A stretch of 64,000 nt of DNA, from contig JAAEOJ010000139.1 in the NCBI GenBank assembly GCA_024244685.1, forward strand, positions 1-64,000, given 5' to 3'. Below are positions 48,431 through 62,853 of the stretch, piece by piece. The notes beneath the pieces are model-generated. The model was not told the DNA's origin. It saw nothing but the letters and a program-made list of their open reading frames with translations, and made no database searches. The first letter of the stretch is position 1. Every line of letters begins with the position of its first letter. The stretch is from Mycoplasma sp. (GTDB taxonomy: Bacteria; Bacillota_I; Bacilli_A; Mycoplasmatales; Metamycoplasmataceae). Position numbers and translations under genes: made by a program.

Positions 48431-48544
48431 TCGCTACCTTTCAAAAAAATATATTTTAAAGTTAAAAATAATAAAATAACTAACAAAATTATAACAAATT
48501 AAAAAAAATAATCCCTTTTTATTCATAAAGATATTAATTGAAAA

Positions 48545-50569
48545 TTATTTTTTTGGTTTATAAAGTTTTTTTATATCTATAGCTATTGATTCAACTTGAG
48601 GTCCAAATATGCATTGTATATGAGTTTTTGAAGATTTCATAAACCCAATAGCACCAGCTGCCTTTAATTTATCTTCGTCTATTTTTTTCATATCAATTAG
48701 ATCAACTTTTAATCTAGTTGCACAATTAGTTATTTTTTTGATGTTTGAGAAATCTCCAAGTCCTTCAATTATTTGATTAGCTTTTTGTTTATCTTTATAA
48801 TTTTCATTACTTTTATTTCTTTTTATAGGTTTTTTAATAATTAATTTTACATTATCACCTCTACCTGGTGTTGATAAGTTATAATTTTTAATTGAAAAAT
48901 AAAATACTGAAAAGTATATTGGAATTAATGGTAGTCCTACTATAAACGCTAATCAAAAGTGCGTTCCTTTTTGAAATGGAATCATTCCATAAATAATTAA
49001 ATCAATAAAACCTCCTGAAAATATTGATGGCATTCCAATATGAGATCCAAATATTTCCATAAACATAAATGATAATCCAGCCATTAAAGCATGAAAACCT
49101 CAAAATAATCATGGAGCTAAAAATAAGAAACTAAATTCAATTGGTTCTGTCACACCTGTAGCAAATGAAGTTAATGCTGCTGGAGCAACGGCTCCAAAAG
49201 CAACTTTTCTTGTATCTTTAGGTGCAGCAAATATCATAGCCATAGCAGCGGCAGGTAAACCAAATATCACAATCGGATATTTCCCTTGCATAAATCTACC
49301 AAGATTTAAACCAGCTCCTTTTGAAAACATATCAAATACTGATAATGTCATTCCATGGCCAGAACCAAATATTTTATCTGCAATAACTTGGTTGAATAAT
49401 GTTAATGAATTTATTTTCATTTGACTTAAAGCAACTCATAATGATGAATCACCAAATTTACCTTTTTTCAAAATTTCTCTTAATGCTTGAGAACTTTCAG
49501 TATCAAATAATTGATTATTTAATACTGTATCTGCATCACTTCCAGTAACACCTGCTTTTTTAGCCATAAGCATAATTGTTGTTTCTAAATCTCCACCTGC
49601 TTTTGTTCATCATAATGGAGCATAAAATACGTGGTGTAATCCAAATGGAATTAATGCTCTCTCAATAAATCCAAAAACAAATGAATCTAAACCTATTGGT
49701 GATTTACCCGAAGCTTGACCAAGTTTACCTATAATAAATCCAATATATGGCCATAATATTAAAAATATAAAAACTAGTGGTATCATAAAAAATATTACTA
49801 CTAATGGAACAAATCTTTTTCCGTTAAAAAATGATATTAAAGAAGGTAATTTAATTGTATGATATTTGTTATAAAGATAAGATGTAATAGAACCAACAAT
49901 AATACCTCCAAATATTGAAGTTTTCATAGATAAAATTCCCAAATTATTTCCAACTAATGCTTTTAATGTTTCGGGATCTCTACCTGCTCCACCAAATAAG
50001 ATTGAAAAACCTTGCGATTTTTTAAATCATATATCATTAGGGCTACTAGACTTAGTATCAGCAAATTCTTTATAACCACCTTTATTTATAATATCTGATA
50101 AAGTTATATTAGAACCATTACGGATGTGAATTGTTCCATCCATGTCTTTATATGCAGGAATTCAACTTTTTTCTGGACCAAAATATTCTTTAATAAAAGG
50201 TGTTTGTAAAGCTGAAAATACTACAAAACCTATAATAGCAACAAAAATAGCAACCCCTGCTTCATCTGTAAACGCTACTACAATTGCAGCTGCAAATAGT
50301 AAAGGCATAATACCAAATATAGGTTCACCTAAATTTTTAATAAACATACCAAAAGTTTTTAAAATAATTAAGTTATTTGAATTTGAATTTGAAACAATTG
50401 CAGAACCTATCCCTAAAAATAAACCAGCAATAGCCATAACTGAAATAGGTAACATAAATGCACCTGAAACTTTAGACAAGAATTTTTTCATTTTTCCAGA
50501 ATTGTTATTTACTTTTGCTTTTCTATTTTTATTTAAATTTCTAAATTTCAAAAATAAATCAAATTTCAC
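48545..50569 (-). CDS. PTS glucose-family permease, EIICB
   Basis: 674 residues. EIIC domain with SGAFMLPISVMAIAGLFLGIG, ALIPFGLHHVFYAPLWW and GVTEPIEFSFLF; C-terminal EIIB with the phospho-cysteine in ITNCATRLKVDLID. It is longer than the permease at 39189 because of a basic N-terminal extension and a polar insertion (about residues 135-205, including NGSNITLSD). I see no ATG at the front; the GTG at 50569 has GAGG 7 nt upstream and is the likely start. Substrate unknown; related to maltose/glucose types. Confidence 0.9.
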
Positions 50570-50630
50570 CTTATAACCTCACTTTTTCTTATATACAATT
50601 ATAATACTTTTTAAAATTAACTTACAAAAA

Positions 50631-50975
50631 TTATCTTGAAAATAATTTTAATGGCTGACCAATTAAAAATGCTAATCCTATTATAAAAAAAACTAATGCA
50701 AAGAAAGTAGGCGCAAATTGTTTAACTTTTTCTCATGGAGGTAAGTACATTCCGGTTTCTGAATAAATATCAGTTCCTTTTGGATTAATTTTTTTGTATT
50801 CTTTCATCTGTCCTTTTTTATATTTTTCAGCTTTATTTTTAGCTTTTGGATATCATAATAAACATGTCAAACTTAATAATAGAAATAAAGCCCCAAATAT
50901 ATACATAACAGGTCCACCAAAATTTGAAAAATCACTTGATGATTTTGATGAAGTTGAATATATTAAATCTTTCAT
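50631..50975 (-). CDS. Small membrane protein (114 aa)
   Basis: Unrecognised. A Ser-rich N-terminus (STSSKSSSDFSNFGG), one helix at about 22-42, a basic polar loop (KAKNKAEKYKKGQ) and a second helix at about 89-107. It follows trmL by 10 nt with GGGG before the ATG and precedes the PTS gene. No function is apparent. Confidence 0.6.
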
Positions 50976-50985
50976 TTTACCCCCT

Positions 50986-51498
50986 TTATTTTAATAATCA
51001 ATCTTTACCTTTTTGAACTTCGAATTTTGATAATCCCTCATATTTTTTTTGCCTTAATACTTCATATGATATTAACATTACTGTATTAGCTAAATTAAGA
51101 GATCTTTCATGAGAAGTCATTGGTATTCTAATACACATGTTTATTTTATTTTTCATTATTTCTTTTGGTATACCAGTTGATTCACGACCAAACATAAGGA
51201 AAATATCTTCTTTATGTTTTGAATAATCTGGATCAGAATGATATTGTTGACCATATCTAGTTACATAATAAATTGTTTTTTTTCCATATTTTTCTTCAAA
51301 TTCTTCATATGAATTATGAACTTCATGTTCTATTTCTGAAAGTAATCTACCAGCTGCTGGACGCTTTAAAAACTTTGGTCTTAATTCAAAAGAAATAGGT
51401 CTTATTATGTGTAATTTAGCTCCTGTTGCTGAGCAAGTTCTAATTATATTTCCTGTATTAGGTGATATCTCTGGTTGATATAGAATAATATGAATCAT
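50986..51498 (-). CDS. trmL: tRNA (cytidine(34)-2'-O)-methyltransferase
   Basis: SPOUT-class enzyme that 2'-O-methylates the wobble base of certain tRNA-Leu species using SAM. 170 residues. Family motifs: LYQPEISPNTGNIIRTC, then MFGRESTGIPKEI and IRIPMTSHERSLNLANTV, which form the trefoil knot. GGGGAG precedes the ATG. It lies 13 nt after the GntR regulator gene, so they may share a message. Confidence 0.94.
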
Positions 51499-51511
51499 TT
51501 TCTCCCCTTTT

Positions 51512-52195
51512 TTAATTAAATAATTTATGAGTTGTTTTTAATTTAAAGAACTCTTCTTTAATTAATTCAAATGATAATTCAACTAATTTATTATTAGAGA
51601 ACAACTCACGCATAACTATTAATGGTTTTTTATTTTTATAACCTAATTCTTGGATTTCTTTTTTTAATATATCACTATTATTAAATGTTGTTTTATTAAT
51701 TATTTTATCTGGAATAATACCATTATAAATAATAGTTTTCGTTATAGAATCTTCTAATATTTCTTTATTTCTATAAATAACCAAATTTTTATTTAAAATA
51801 GAAATTTTTGCTGCTATAGTTGAATTTTCTTTAATATAAGTCTTTTTAATCAATAAAGATTCCTTATGATCTAATGATATTTTAAAATCATCGAAAAATT
51901 TTTTTGTTTCTTCTTTTGTAAAAAAATATGTTTTTGTATCATCAAATTCAATTTCACTAATTATTGTTGAAAATAAAATCTTTTTGGCATTTCCACAAAT
52001 AATATATCCTTTTCCTTTTTTTGGTTTTAATAATCCCATTGGAACAAAACTAATCATAGCAGATCTAGCAGTAAGTCTTGAACAATCAAATTTTTTTGAA
52101 AAGAAAGTTTCAGAAGGTATATAATTTCCTTTTTCTCATTCTCCTGTAAATATTTTTAATAGTATGTATCTTTGTATATATAATTTGTTTGTCAT
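51512..52195 (-). CDS. GntR/UTRA-family transcriptional regulator
   Basis: 227 residues. The N-terminal winged helix-turn-helix follows the GntR pattern: LYIQRYILLKIFTGEW, YIPSETFFSKKFDCSRLTAR (matching LPSExxLAxxxxVSRxTVR), and GLLKPKKGKGYII for the wing. The C-terminal 150 residues look like a UTRA sensor domain, which in relatives binds sugar phosphates such as GlcN6P. PTS and nagA genes nearby make amino-sugar control plausible, but this is inference. TAATAT sits 7 nt before the ATG at 52195. Confidence 0.75.
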
Positions 52196-52201
52196 ATATA
52201 A

Positions 52202-52207
52202 ATATTA
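52202..52207 (-). promoter_or_regulatory. -10-like box 7 nt from the GntR gene start
   Basis: Minus-strand TAATAT, then TTATAT, then ATG; no ribosome site. Candidate leaderless message. Confidence 0.35.
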
Positions 52208-52228
52208 ACAAAAAGAAATTACATAATA

Positions 52229-54694
52229 TTATTTTTTTAGCGTTTTTAATTTATTCTTATAATTTTCAAACTTATTTTTTTCTTCTTCAACTTTATTTTT
52301 TGGAGCATTTTTTATAAAATTTTGATTAGATAAAATGTTTTTTGACCTTGCTATTTCAAATTCCAATTTTTTTATTTCTTCTTTTATTTTTATTTCCTGT
52401 TTTATCTTCATCTCTTGTGTTATTGAGATAAATATTTCAAAATCTTTTATTTTATATACAACATCTTTGTTTTCTTTGATTTCTGCATTTGCTAGTTTAT
52501 TAATTAAACTTAGTGTAGATTCATCGATTTCTTTAGTTGAATAAAAACCTACTGATACATTTTTTGAAAGATTATGAGTTTCTCTAAAGTCTCTTATAGC
52601 CTTTGTACACTCTATAACTATATCAATATTTTTTTCCTCATGTTTTTCTAATTTAGGTCATTCTTTTTCAAAAATAATACCTTCATTAAATTCGGTTCAA
52701 ATTTCATCTGTAATAAATGGAAGTATAGGAGAAATTATTATAAGAGTTTTTCTCAAAATGTTTTTCGCTTCTTCTTTATTTGGTAAAGCTTTAGTCATTT
52801 CTATATATCAAGAAGAAAATTCGTTTTGTATAAAGTTATAAATTTCTTTACCTACAATTGTAAAATCATATTTATCCATATACTTTGAAACTTGTATTTC
52901 TAAATTGAATAGTTTGTTATTTATTCATTTGTAAGCCTCTGTTGTTTCATCTGTTTTATGTTCCATTACTTCTAAAATATATCTTGAAATATTTCAAATT
53001 TTATTATTTAAATTTCAAGCTGATTCTAATTTTTGTGGTGAATAATTAATATCATTTCCTGGCGAAGAATTTGTTAATAAAAATCAACGCAATGCATCTG
53101 AACCATATTTTTCAATTGTTTCCATAGGGTCAATTCCATTTCCAAGTGATTTAGACATTTTTCTTCCATTCTCATCTCTAATTAAGCCATGAATTAAAAC
53201 GTCATTAAAAGGTTTTTCTTTCATAAACTCTAAAGATTGAAAATACATTCTAGCGACTCAAAAGAATATAATATCATAACCGGTAACTAAAATATTTGTT
53301 GGGTAATACCTTTTTACATCTTCCATATTATTAGGTCAACCTAAAAAAGAAAAAGGTGCTATGCCTGAAGAAAATCATGTATCTAATACATCTTCATCTT
53401 GTGATCAACCTTCACCTGGATTTTCAACTTGAACTTTAACTTCATTATTTTTATATCACGCAGGAATTCTATGACCTCATCAAAGTTGCCTAGAAATTGT
53501 TCAATCATAAACATTTTCCATTCATCTTTTTAATGTATTTTCAAATTTTTTAGGTATAAAATTAACACCTTTTTTTGAATTAAGGTTATCAAGTACATCT
53601 TTAGATAGTTTATCCATTTTAACAAATCATTGTTTTGAAACTATTGTTTCAATTGGAGCTCCCGTTCTTTCAGAAAAACCTATATTATTAATTATATTTT
53701 CTTCTTTAATTAAACATTTTTTTAACTTAAGTTTTTCAACAATTTTTAACCTAGCTTCCATCCTATCTAATCCTTCTAATTCTTTTGCTAGTTTGTTCAT
53801 AGTTCCATCTTTTGAAATAGATTCTTTTATTTTTAAGTTGTTTCTTTTGATTATATCAATATCAATAGCTGCATGAGCTGATAACTTCATTATTCCAGTA
53901 CCCTTTTCTATATCAATATGTTCATCTGTAATAATAGGTAATTCTTCATTTGTAAGAGGAGAAATAGCTAATTCTCCAACTAAACTTTTAAATCTTTCAT
54001 CATTAGGATTTATTGCTAAAGCTACATCCGAGTACATTGTTTCAGGTCTTGTTGTTGCAACTTCTAAAAATTTTTCTGAGTTTTTAATTTGGTATTTGAA
54101 ATATCACATTTTAGAGTTTGTTTCTTTTGTAATTACTTCAATATTTGAGAGTGCGGTTTGTAATATAGGGTCTCAATTAATTGCTCTTTCTCCTTTATAA
54201 ATAAGACCTCTATTATATAAATCAATAAAAACTTTATTTACTGCTTGATTTGCTTGACTATCTAATGTAAATCTCTCTTTTTTATAATCTAAAGCAAGCC
54301 CAATTTTTCCTCATTGTTGTCTTATAGTTTCAGCATATTTATCTTTTCACTCTCAGACTTTATCAATAAATTTTTCTCTCCCCAATTTATTTTTATTGAT
54401 ACCTTGTTGCTCTTGTAATCTTTTTTCAACTTTGGCTTGTGTAGCGATACCAGCATGATCCATACCTGGCAATCATAAAGTATCAAAACCTTTTAGTTTT
54501 TTATATCTAATTATTGCATCTTGTAAAGACACATCTCAAGCATGTCCTAAATGTAGTTTACCCGTTACATTTGGAGGGGGCAAAATAATTGTGAATGGTT
54601 TTTTATTCTTATTGTGTTTTGAAAAAACTTCTAAATCAATTCATTTTTGATTTTTATTTTTTTCAACTTGTTTGTGATCATATTTTTTTTTCAT
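52229..54694 (-). CDS. valS: Valine--tRNA ligase
   Basis: Charges tRNA-Val. 821 residues, class I. The HIGH motif is HLGH in [10 protein letters not shown] (about residue 49) with PPPNVTG before it; KMSKS is in [13 protein letters not shown]; the C-terminus has the Lys/Glu-rich coiled coil typical of ValRS ([14 protein letters not shown]). GGAG precedes the ATG. It lies behind a T-box leader with a GTA specifier candidate. Many Trp codons are TGA. Confidence 0.97.
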
Positions 54695-54885
54695 AATTAT
54701 TCTCCTTTAAAAAATAAAAAAGAGCTTAACAAAGGGGCTAACGTACCACCCTTAAAAAGACTCTTTTGAAACTTAAAGCGTTTAACTTTTTTCTCCAAGA
54801 TAACTCACTAAGTCTTTACCCTGTCAGCTCCCACCATCCTGACTCTCTAATAAGGTGTTTACTTAATTACCTTCTCTTCATTGAA
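54695..54885 (-). promoter_or_regulatory. T-box leader of valS
   Basis: Minus strand: stem I with AAGT / ACTT at its base, ACCTT / AGGGT, and distal hairpin GTCAG / CTGAC. The specifier loop reads GTAAAG, giving the Val codon GTA (plus 54817-54819). The T-box AAGGGTGGTACGTTAGCCCCTT (plus about 54734-54755) forms the terminator with AGAG / CTCT and a T run. Confidence 0.9.
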
Positions 54886-54956
54886 AATATATTTATTTTT
54901 TAATATTTAAATTATAATATAAAAATATTATTAATTTCATAAATAAAAAACTAAAA

Positions 54957-56027
54957 TTATTTTTTAGTTTTTTTAATTTCTTTAACTTTTTGGTCTTTTT
55001 TTGAATTATTATTTATTGAATCTGTTTTAATAGTTTTTTCTTTTTTTGAATTTGATTTACATTCTGCTTTTTTAGAAAATTTAGTTAACGGATTTCTTGG
55101 TCCTAAGTTGGATTTCATACTTTCTTTTCTAAAATTCCTAAATTCAATTATAGTTGGTAATATAGGCATTATCCATTCTGTTAAAACTCCTTGCATAAAA
55201 ACATAAAAGAAAGGGGCTAAAAATGTTCCGGCTTCCATAGCCAACGTTGCAGATACTATATCTTCATATCCATTTGGTGAAGTTATTCCTCCTACTTCAT
55301 GTCCAAAGAATAAACCTGGAACTTGTTGAGCAAGACCTCTTGCTGGGTTAATTGCTGCTGAACCACCTAATATACCCATTCAAACTGACATTGAAATAAT
55401 AAACATAATTCCAAAATCTCTATATTTATCAGAGATCATTTTTGAAAAAATAGGAAATAATAAAATTCCTGTCATTATTAATTCTACAAAGAATATTCAT
55501 GCTCCACCTGCGGATATATTGTCATTGTGAAGACCTAAGTCTTTAACTGCAAGTGATTTTTTTGAAGAAGCTATTGCCGAAATAGCGTGATTAGAGGCAG
55601 CTGAATTTCCACTATGAAGTCTTCCTAAACCATAAATAATTATTCCCGTTACAATTCCTGCAATCATTTGAATAATAATTTTAAAAATACTATATGTTGC
55701 TGTATTAGTTCCTTTTATTCATCTTGTTATTGTAACAGCAGGGTTCAAGTCACAAGATCACCTTAAAAATATTATTAAAACTAATCCTACAGCTATAAAT
55801 CCAGCATAAAATCCAACTAATATTGGATGTAATAAAAACGCTTCAGCAACAATATCGCCTTTACCGTTATGACCTACAACAATTGATAAACCTGCTAATG
55901 CAAATGATAATAAAATTGTACCTAAAAATTCAGAAATTCCATGTTTTATTCAAATTGAAAGACTTTTTGGTTCTTCCGCTTCTTGTCTTTCGCACCTTTT
56001 AAATTTAAAATATTTAAAAACTTTCAT
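54957..56027 (-). CDS. Aquaporin / glycerol-facilitator family protein
   Basis: Channel for water or small polyols, 356 residues. Six helices and the two half-helix NPA motifs are present: CDLNPAVTITRW and SAAINPARGLAQQ. The second NPA is followed by R-G rather than the GlpF-type RDxxPR, which leans toward an aquaporin-like or divergent member. A Lys/Ser-rich tail of about 55 residues (NSKKEKTIKTDSINNNSKK) is unusual. It follows D-lactate dehydrogenase by 9 nt. Confidence 0.88.
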
Positions 56028-56036
56028 AATTTTCAA

Positions 56037-57074
56037 TTATCCGTTCAATACTTTTCCGTCTTCTTGAATTTTTAGTGCTTTTGAAAAATCACCTTTTTCA
56101 GCATCATCAGCATTAGATAATGTTACTGAAGCAATTTGTTTTAAAGCTAAATCTGAAAAGAATGCTTGATGTGCAGTAACAATAACATCTTCATGTTCTA
56201 ATAAATATTTTCATTCTAAATCTTCTGTTTTTATTGTTACTTCATCTTTTTTTCTGTCAAAGAAGAATCTTCCTTCTTCTCTTTCAATAACATCTAAACC
56301 TGCACCAGCAATCTTACCTGATTTTAAACCTTTAATAAGAGCTGTTGTATCAACTAAAGGACCTCTAGCACAATTAATTAAAATCATTCCATCTTTCATT
56401 TTATTTATAGCTTCATCATCAATCATATGTTTTGTAGTTGGTAGTAATGGCGCATGAATTGAAATAAAGTCTGATTTAGTTAATAATTCATCTTTGTCCA
56501 CTCATTTAAAACCAAGTTTTGTTGCAGTATCAGGGAAATTCTTTTGAGCAAATTCATCAAATACAATAATATTTGCTCCCATTCCTTTAACAGCTGAAAT
56601 AAATCCTTGTCCAATCTTTCCTGAACCAATAACACCTACAGTTGAGTTATTTATACATTTACCTTGTAATCCATTTAATGTAAAGTCACATTTACTTGTT
56701 CTAGTTTTTGCTTTAACTAATCTTCTATTAACAGCCATCATTAATGCTACAGCATGTTCCGAAACTGTTTCTGCTGAATAGTTAGGTACTCTAAATACTT
56801 CAATACCTTTTTCTTTAGCTTTATTAAGATCTATTCTGTTGTAACCCATTGATCTTTGCAATCAAAATTTAATACCTATATTAGATAATTCTTCAATAAT
56901 TGCTGTTTCTGCTGGTGTATTAACAAATCCACATACAGCATCAAATCCTTTTGCTTTTTCCAAATTATCTAATGATAAATTTTCTTCAAAATAAGTTATT
57001 TGATGTCTTTTATTATTTTCTTTTTCAAAAAATTCTTTATCATACTCTTTTGCGTCAAATAGTGCAATTCTCAT
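56037..57074 (-). CDS. ldhA: D-lactate dehydrogenase (D-2-hydroxyacid family)
   Basis: Reduces pyruvate to D-lactate and regenerates NAD+. 345 residues. NAD loop GVIGSGKIGQGF (about residue 145), catalytic Arg in INCARGPLVD, a Glu in DVIEREEGRFFF, and the proton-donor His in TAHQAFFSDLA. The FFFDRKKD segment is typical of D-LDH rather than phosphoglycerate dehydrogenase. GGAG precedes the ATG. It is upstream of the aquaporin gene in one unit. Confidence 0.92.
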
Positions 57075-57177
57075 TTTTTTCTCCTTTTAATTCAAATAAA
57101 AATAATCTTTAATTTTTTTATCTTATTGTAATTATATACTTAAAAATCTTATATTTTAAAAAATAATATAAAGAAAT

Positions 57178-57183
57178 TATACT
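57178..57183 (+). promoter_or_regulatory. -10-like box 6 nt from the choline-kinase-like start
   Basis: TATACT, then AAAAA, then ATG at 57189, with no ribosome site; favours 57189 over the internal ATG at 57204. Confidence 0.4.
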
Positions 57184-57188
57184 AAAAA

Positions 57189-57944
57189 ATGTATTATTTA
57201 TATATGAATGAAACTGTAAAAAGAAAATTAACAGGTGGTTTTAAAAATGATACTTATAAAATTACAAAGGACAAAATAGATTTCTTTTATAAAGAAAAGA
57301 AGTTCGATTCTTTTAATCATAAGATTAACTATGATTTAATAACAGATTTTGATTTTGTGCCAAAACTAATTTATCAAGATAAAAAAATATATAAAAGTGA
57401 ATGAATTAATGGAAATAACCCTAATTTAAAAGATGATGATGAACTAATTCAAGTTGCCAATATTTTAAAAACAATTCATAATTCAAAAAAAAAATTTCCA
57501 AAATCAAATCATAAAAAACGCGTTATTAAATATTTTGGTGAATTAAATAAAAATAAAAAAGGCCCTAAAGAAGTTTATAAGTATTTTAAAAAAGCTAAAG
57601 AAATATCAAAAAAAATAAAAAATGTTTCACCACTTCACAATGATCCTTGAATAAATAATTTAATTAAAGATAAAAATAAAAAAATATGGTTAATTGATTG
57701 AGAATATGCAACCATGGGAGATAAGCATTTTGATTTAGCTATGTTTATAGATGGTTCTTGATTAAATAAAAAACAAGAAACAATTTTTTTAAATGAATAT
57801 AATGACTATATTCCAAAACAATTAAAAGAAATGAAATTTTTTGTAAATTATTTAACTTTGGTTTGAATGCATAGTTTAGAAAAATTACCATTTAAAGATA
57901 ATGAAATTATTAAGAAAATAAAACAATTAGATAAAGAAATTTAA
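57189..57944 (+). CDS. Choline/ethanolamine kinase-like phosphotransferase
   Basis: APH/LicA-fold kinase, 251 residues. It has an N-terminal phosphate-loop-like LTGGFKNDTYKI, the catalytic motif PLHNDPWINNLI (HND, about residue 154), and the metal site IDWEYATMGDKHFDLAMF about 20 residues later. These match LicA-type choline kinases; the substrate could also be ethanolamine or another alcohol. Five TGA Trp codons are present. It is alone on the plus strand, divergent from ldhA, and followed by a bidirectional terminator. Confidence 0.83.
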
Positions 57945-57945
57945 T

Positions 57946-57977
57946 ATAAAAAAATACAGTTTTTACTGTATTTTTAT
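57946..57977. terminator. Bidirectional terminator, choline-kinase-like / atp operon
   Basis: Hairpin AAAATACAG TTTTT CTGTATTTT with A and T runs at both sides; ends the plus-strand gene and lies about 40 nt past atpC. Confidence 0.8.
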
Positions 57978-58016
57978 ACTTTTATTTAACTTCCATCCTT
58001 AAAGTGCATAAGGAAA

Positions 58017-58430
58017 TTATAATTTACTAACATTAATAAGATTAATTGATTTTTGTAAAGCAATTTTTAACTTTCTTATTTCAACTAATTCAAGTTTTGA
58101 TTTCAATTTTTTTTCTAACATCTCTTTATTACGGGTTTCTTTTTTAATGTCAATTTTTGACTTTTCTTCTACAGAATCAGTAATTATAGTAACTGTATTT
58201 TTATCTGCATATAAAAGACCACCAGCTATAGCACAATCTTTATAATTTGGCGAACCTTTTGTACCTATATTTAAAGGAGATATTTCTATTGAAGCTACAA
58301 TAGGGACTCTTCCTGTTTGAATACCAATGTAACCTTCTGTTGTTTTTACTGTAACAATTGAAACTGGTTCATCATAAAAAATTCCTTTAGGAGTAATTAT
58401 TTTTAAATGCGTTCTATTTTTTGTTTCCAT
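58017..58430 (-). CDS. atpC: ATP synthase epsilon subunit
   Basis: Rotor/regulatory subunit of F1. 137 residues. N-terminal beta sandwich: LKIITPKGIFYDEPVSIVTVKTTEGYIGI in two parts, and AIAGGLLYADKNTVTII; C-terminal helical hairpin rich in Lys/Glu. Last gene of the operon, 14 nt after atpD. Confidence 0.95.
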   Translation of the reverse strand: METKNRTHLKIITPKGIFYDEPVSIVTVKTTEGYIGIQTGRVPIVASIEISPLNIGTKGSPNYKDCAIAGGLLYADKNTVTIITDSVEEKSKIDIKKETRNKEMLEKKLKSKLELVEIRKLKIALQKSINLINVSKL

Positions 58431-58444
58431 AAAAACTCCTTTGT

Positions 58445-60705
<2,261 letters not shown>

Positions 60706-60706
60706 A

Positions 60707-62314
60707 TTATTTTTTAGCCTTTTCTTTGGTTTCTTTTTTTGTTTTAGGGTCTTTAACTTCTGGTAAAGAATCATTTTCAGAAGCTGAATATCCATTAATT
60801 CCTTTTATATATTTTTTAGTAAATTGATGAATTTCTCATTTGAAATTTTCTGTTAAATCATCATCAAATGTTTTTTTAATTTCTAAAATTTTTCTTAAAT
60901 CTTTAGCTTTTTTATCTATATTAAAAAAGTCAATTAATTTATTTTTATAATCTTTAATATTATTTAATGGTATTGGGTTGATTAATCTTTCTTTAACAGC
61001 CAATAATAATATTGCTTGATCTATTTGAGATAATGGTAAATATTGTTTCTGTTTTAATATTTCTAATACACGACCACCATGATTTAATATACTTCTTGTT
61101 GAGTTATCTAAATCAGAACCAAACTGAGCAAAAGCAACCATTTCATTATATTGTGCAAGTTCTAACTTTAATGTTCCTGAAACTTGTTTCATTGCTTTTA
61201 TTTGAGCAGTTGAACCAACACGAGAAACTGAAAATCCAGGATCTACAGCTGGTCTTTGTCCTGATGCAAATAAATCTGACATAGTAAAAATTTGTCCATC
61301 AGTAATAGATATAACATTAGTTGGAATATAAGCCGAAATATCTCCTGCTTGTGTTTCAATTATTGGTAAAGCTGTTATAGAACCTCCACCATATTCTTTG
61401 TTTACTCTTGCTGCACGTTCTAATAATTGAGAATGAAGATAAAATACATCTCCAGGATAAGCTTCTCGACCAGGTGGTCTTCTTAATAATAATGATAAAG
61501 TTCTATATGCAACAGCATGTTTAGATAAATCATCATAAACTATTAATACATCTTTTCCTTTTTCCATTCATTCTTCAGCAATTGTAACACCTGTATAAGG
61601 CGCTATATATTGAAGTGGCGCTAAATCTGATGCTGTAGCTACAACAACAGTTGTATATTCCATGGCTTCATGAGCTTTTAATTTTTCAACAATTTGTACA
61701 ACAGTTGAGTTTTTTTGACCAATTGCAACATAAACACAATTAACATTTTTACTTTTTTGATTAATAATAGTGTCTATAGCAATAGCAGTTTTACCTGTTT
61801 GTCTATCACCAATAATAAGTTCACGTTGACCTTTTCCAATAGGAATCATAGAATCTATTGCAATAATACCTGTTTCTAAAGGTTCATTAACCTCTTTACG
61901 ACTCATAACTCCTGGAGCAACTTTGAATATTTCTTTTTTTGTTTTACTGTCAATCGCTTTTTTTCCGTCTTGTGCAACACCTAATGCATTAACAACACGT
62001 CCTAATAATTGATCCCCTGTAGGAACAGAAATAACTTTACCTGTTCTTTTGACAATATCACCTTCTTTGATATTTTTATCAGAACCCATAAGAACAACAC
62101 CTACGGCATCTTCTTCTAGGTTTAGTGCCATACCAAATATGCCACCAGAAAATTCTAATAGCTCTCCAAGCATAACTTTATCTAATCCTGATACCAAAGA
62201 AATTCCATCACCAACTGTTATAACTTTACCAATTTCATCTGTTTGAATTTTTTTGCTATAAGTTTTAATTTGTTCTTTTATAACTGCACTAATTTCATTT
62301 GCTTTTAAAGCCAT
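60707..62314 (-). CDS. atpA: ATP synthase alpha subunit
   Basis: Non-catalytic nucleotide-binding F1 subunit. 535 residues. Walker [12 protein letters not shown] (about residue 170), [15 protein letters not shown], and the signature [15 protein letters not shown] Lys-rich tail of about 25 residues extends the C-terminus ([15 protein letters not shown]). The ATG overlaps the atpH stop by one base (TAATG). Confidence 0.98.
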
Positions 62315-62853
62315 TATTTTACCCCCGATTTTAATTCTTTTTCTAGTAAATCTAGTTGTGATTGTAAAGAGTTGTCAATTACTTCACCATTTACAACAAC
62401 TCGAATACCTGAAATTAATTTAACATCTACCTTATTTCATAATTTGACTTCAACACCTAATTTATTAGAAGTTGTTTTTTCTATTTGAGAAATTAATTCT
62501 GGTGTTAATTTTTCTGATGAATAAACAACACCTTCATTAATTCCAATTAAATCATTAATTAAATTTATTGTTTTCTTAAAAGTAGACATCATTATTTTCA
62601 CTTCTTTTTTTGCAATAAGAATTAAAATAAAATTAATTAAAGATTCTTCGACCTTTTCACTAAATAATTTTTTTACTAAATTTTGTTTTGTTTTTGTTTC
62701 AAGATTATGTGAATCTATAATATTTATGTATTCTTCATTTTCTTTAAATAGATTACAAATAATATCTATTTGTTCTTTATATTCTTTCAATTTTTTTTCT
62801 TCTTGTGATAGTTCAAGTAAAGCAAGTGAATAACCTATTATTTTATGTTCCAT
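62314..62853 (-). CDS. atpH: ATP synthase delta subunit
   Basis: Stator link between F1 and the b subunit. 179 residues, helical N-terminal domain and the family C-terminal block [20 protein letters not shown] (GGxxIxxxxxxxDxS-like). It overlaps atpF and atpA by one base each, an arrangement that keeps subunit ratios coupled. Confidence 0.93.
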
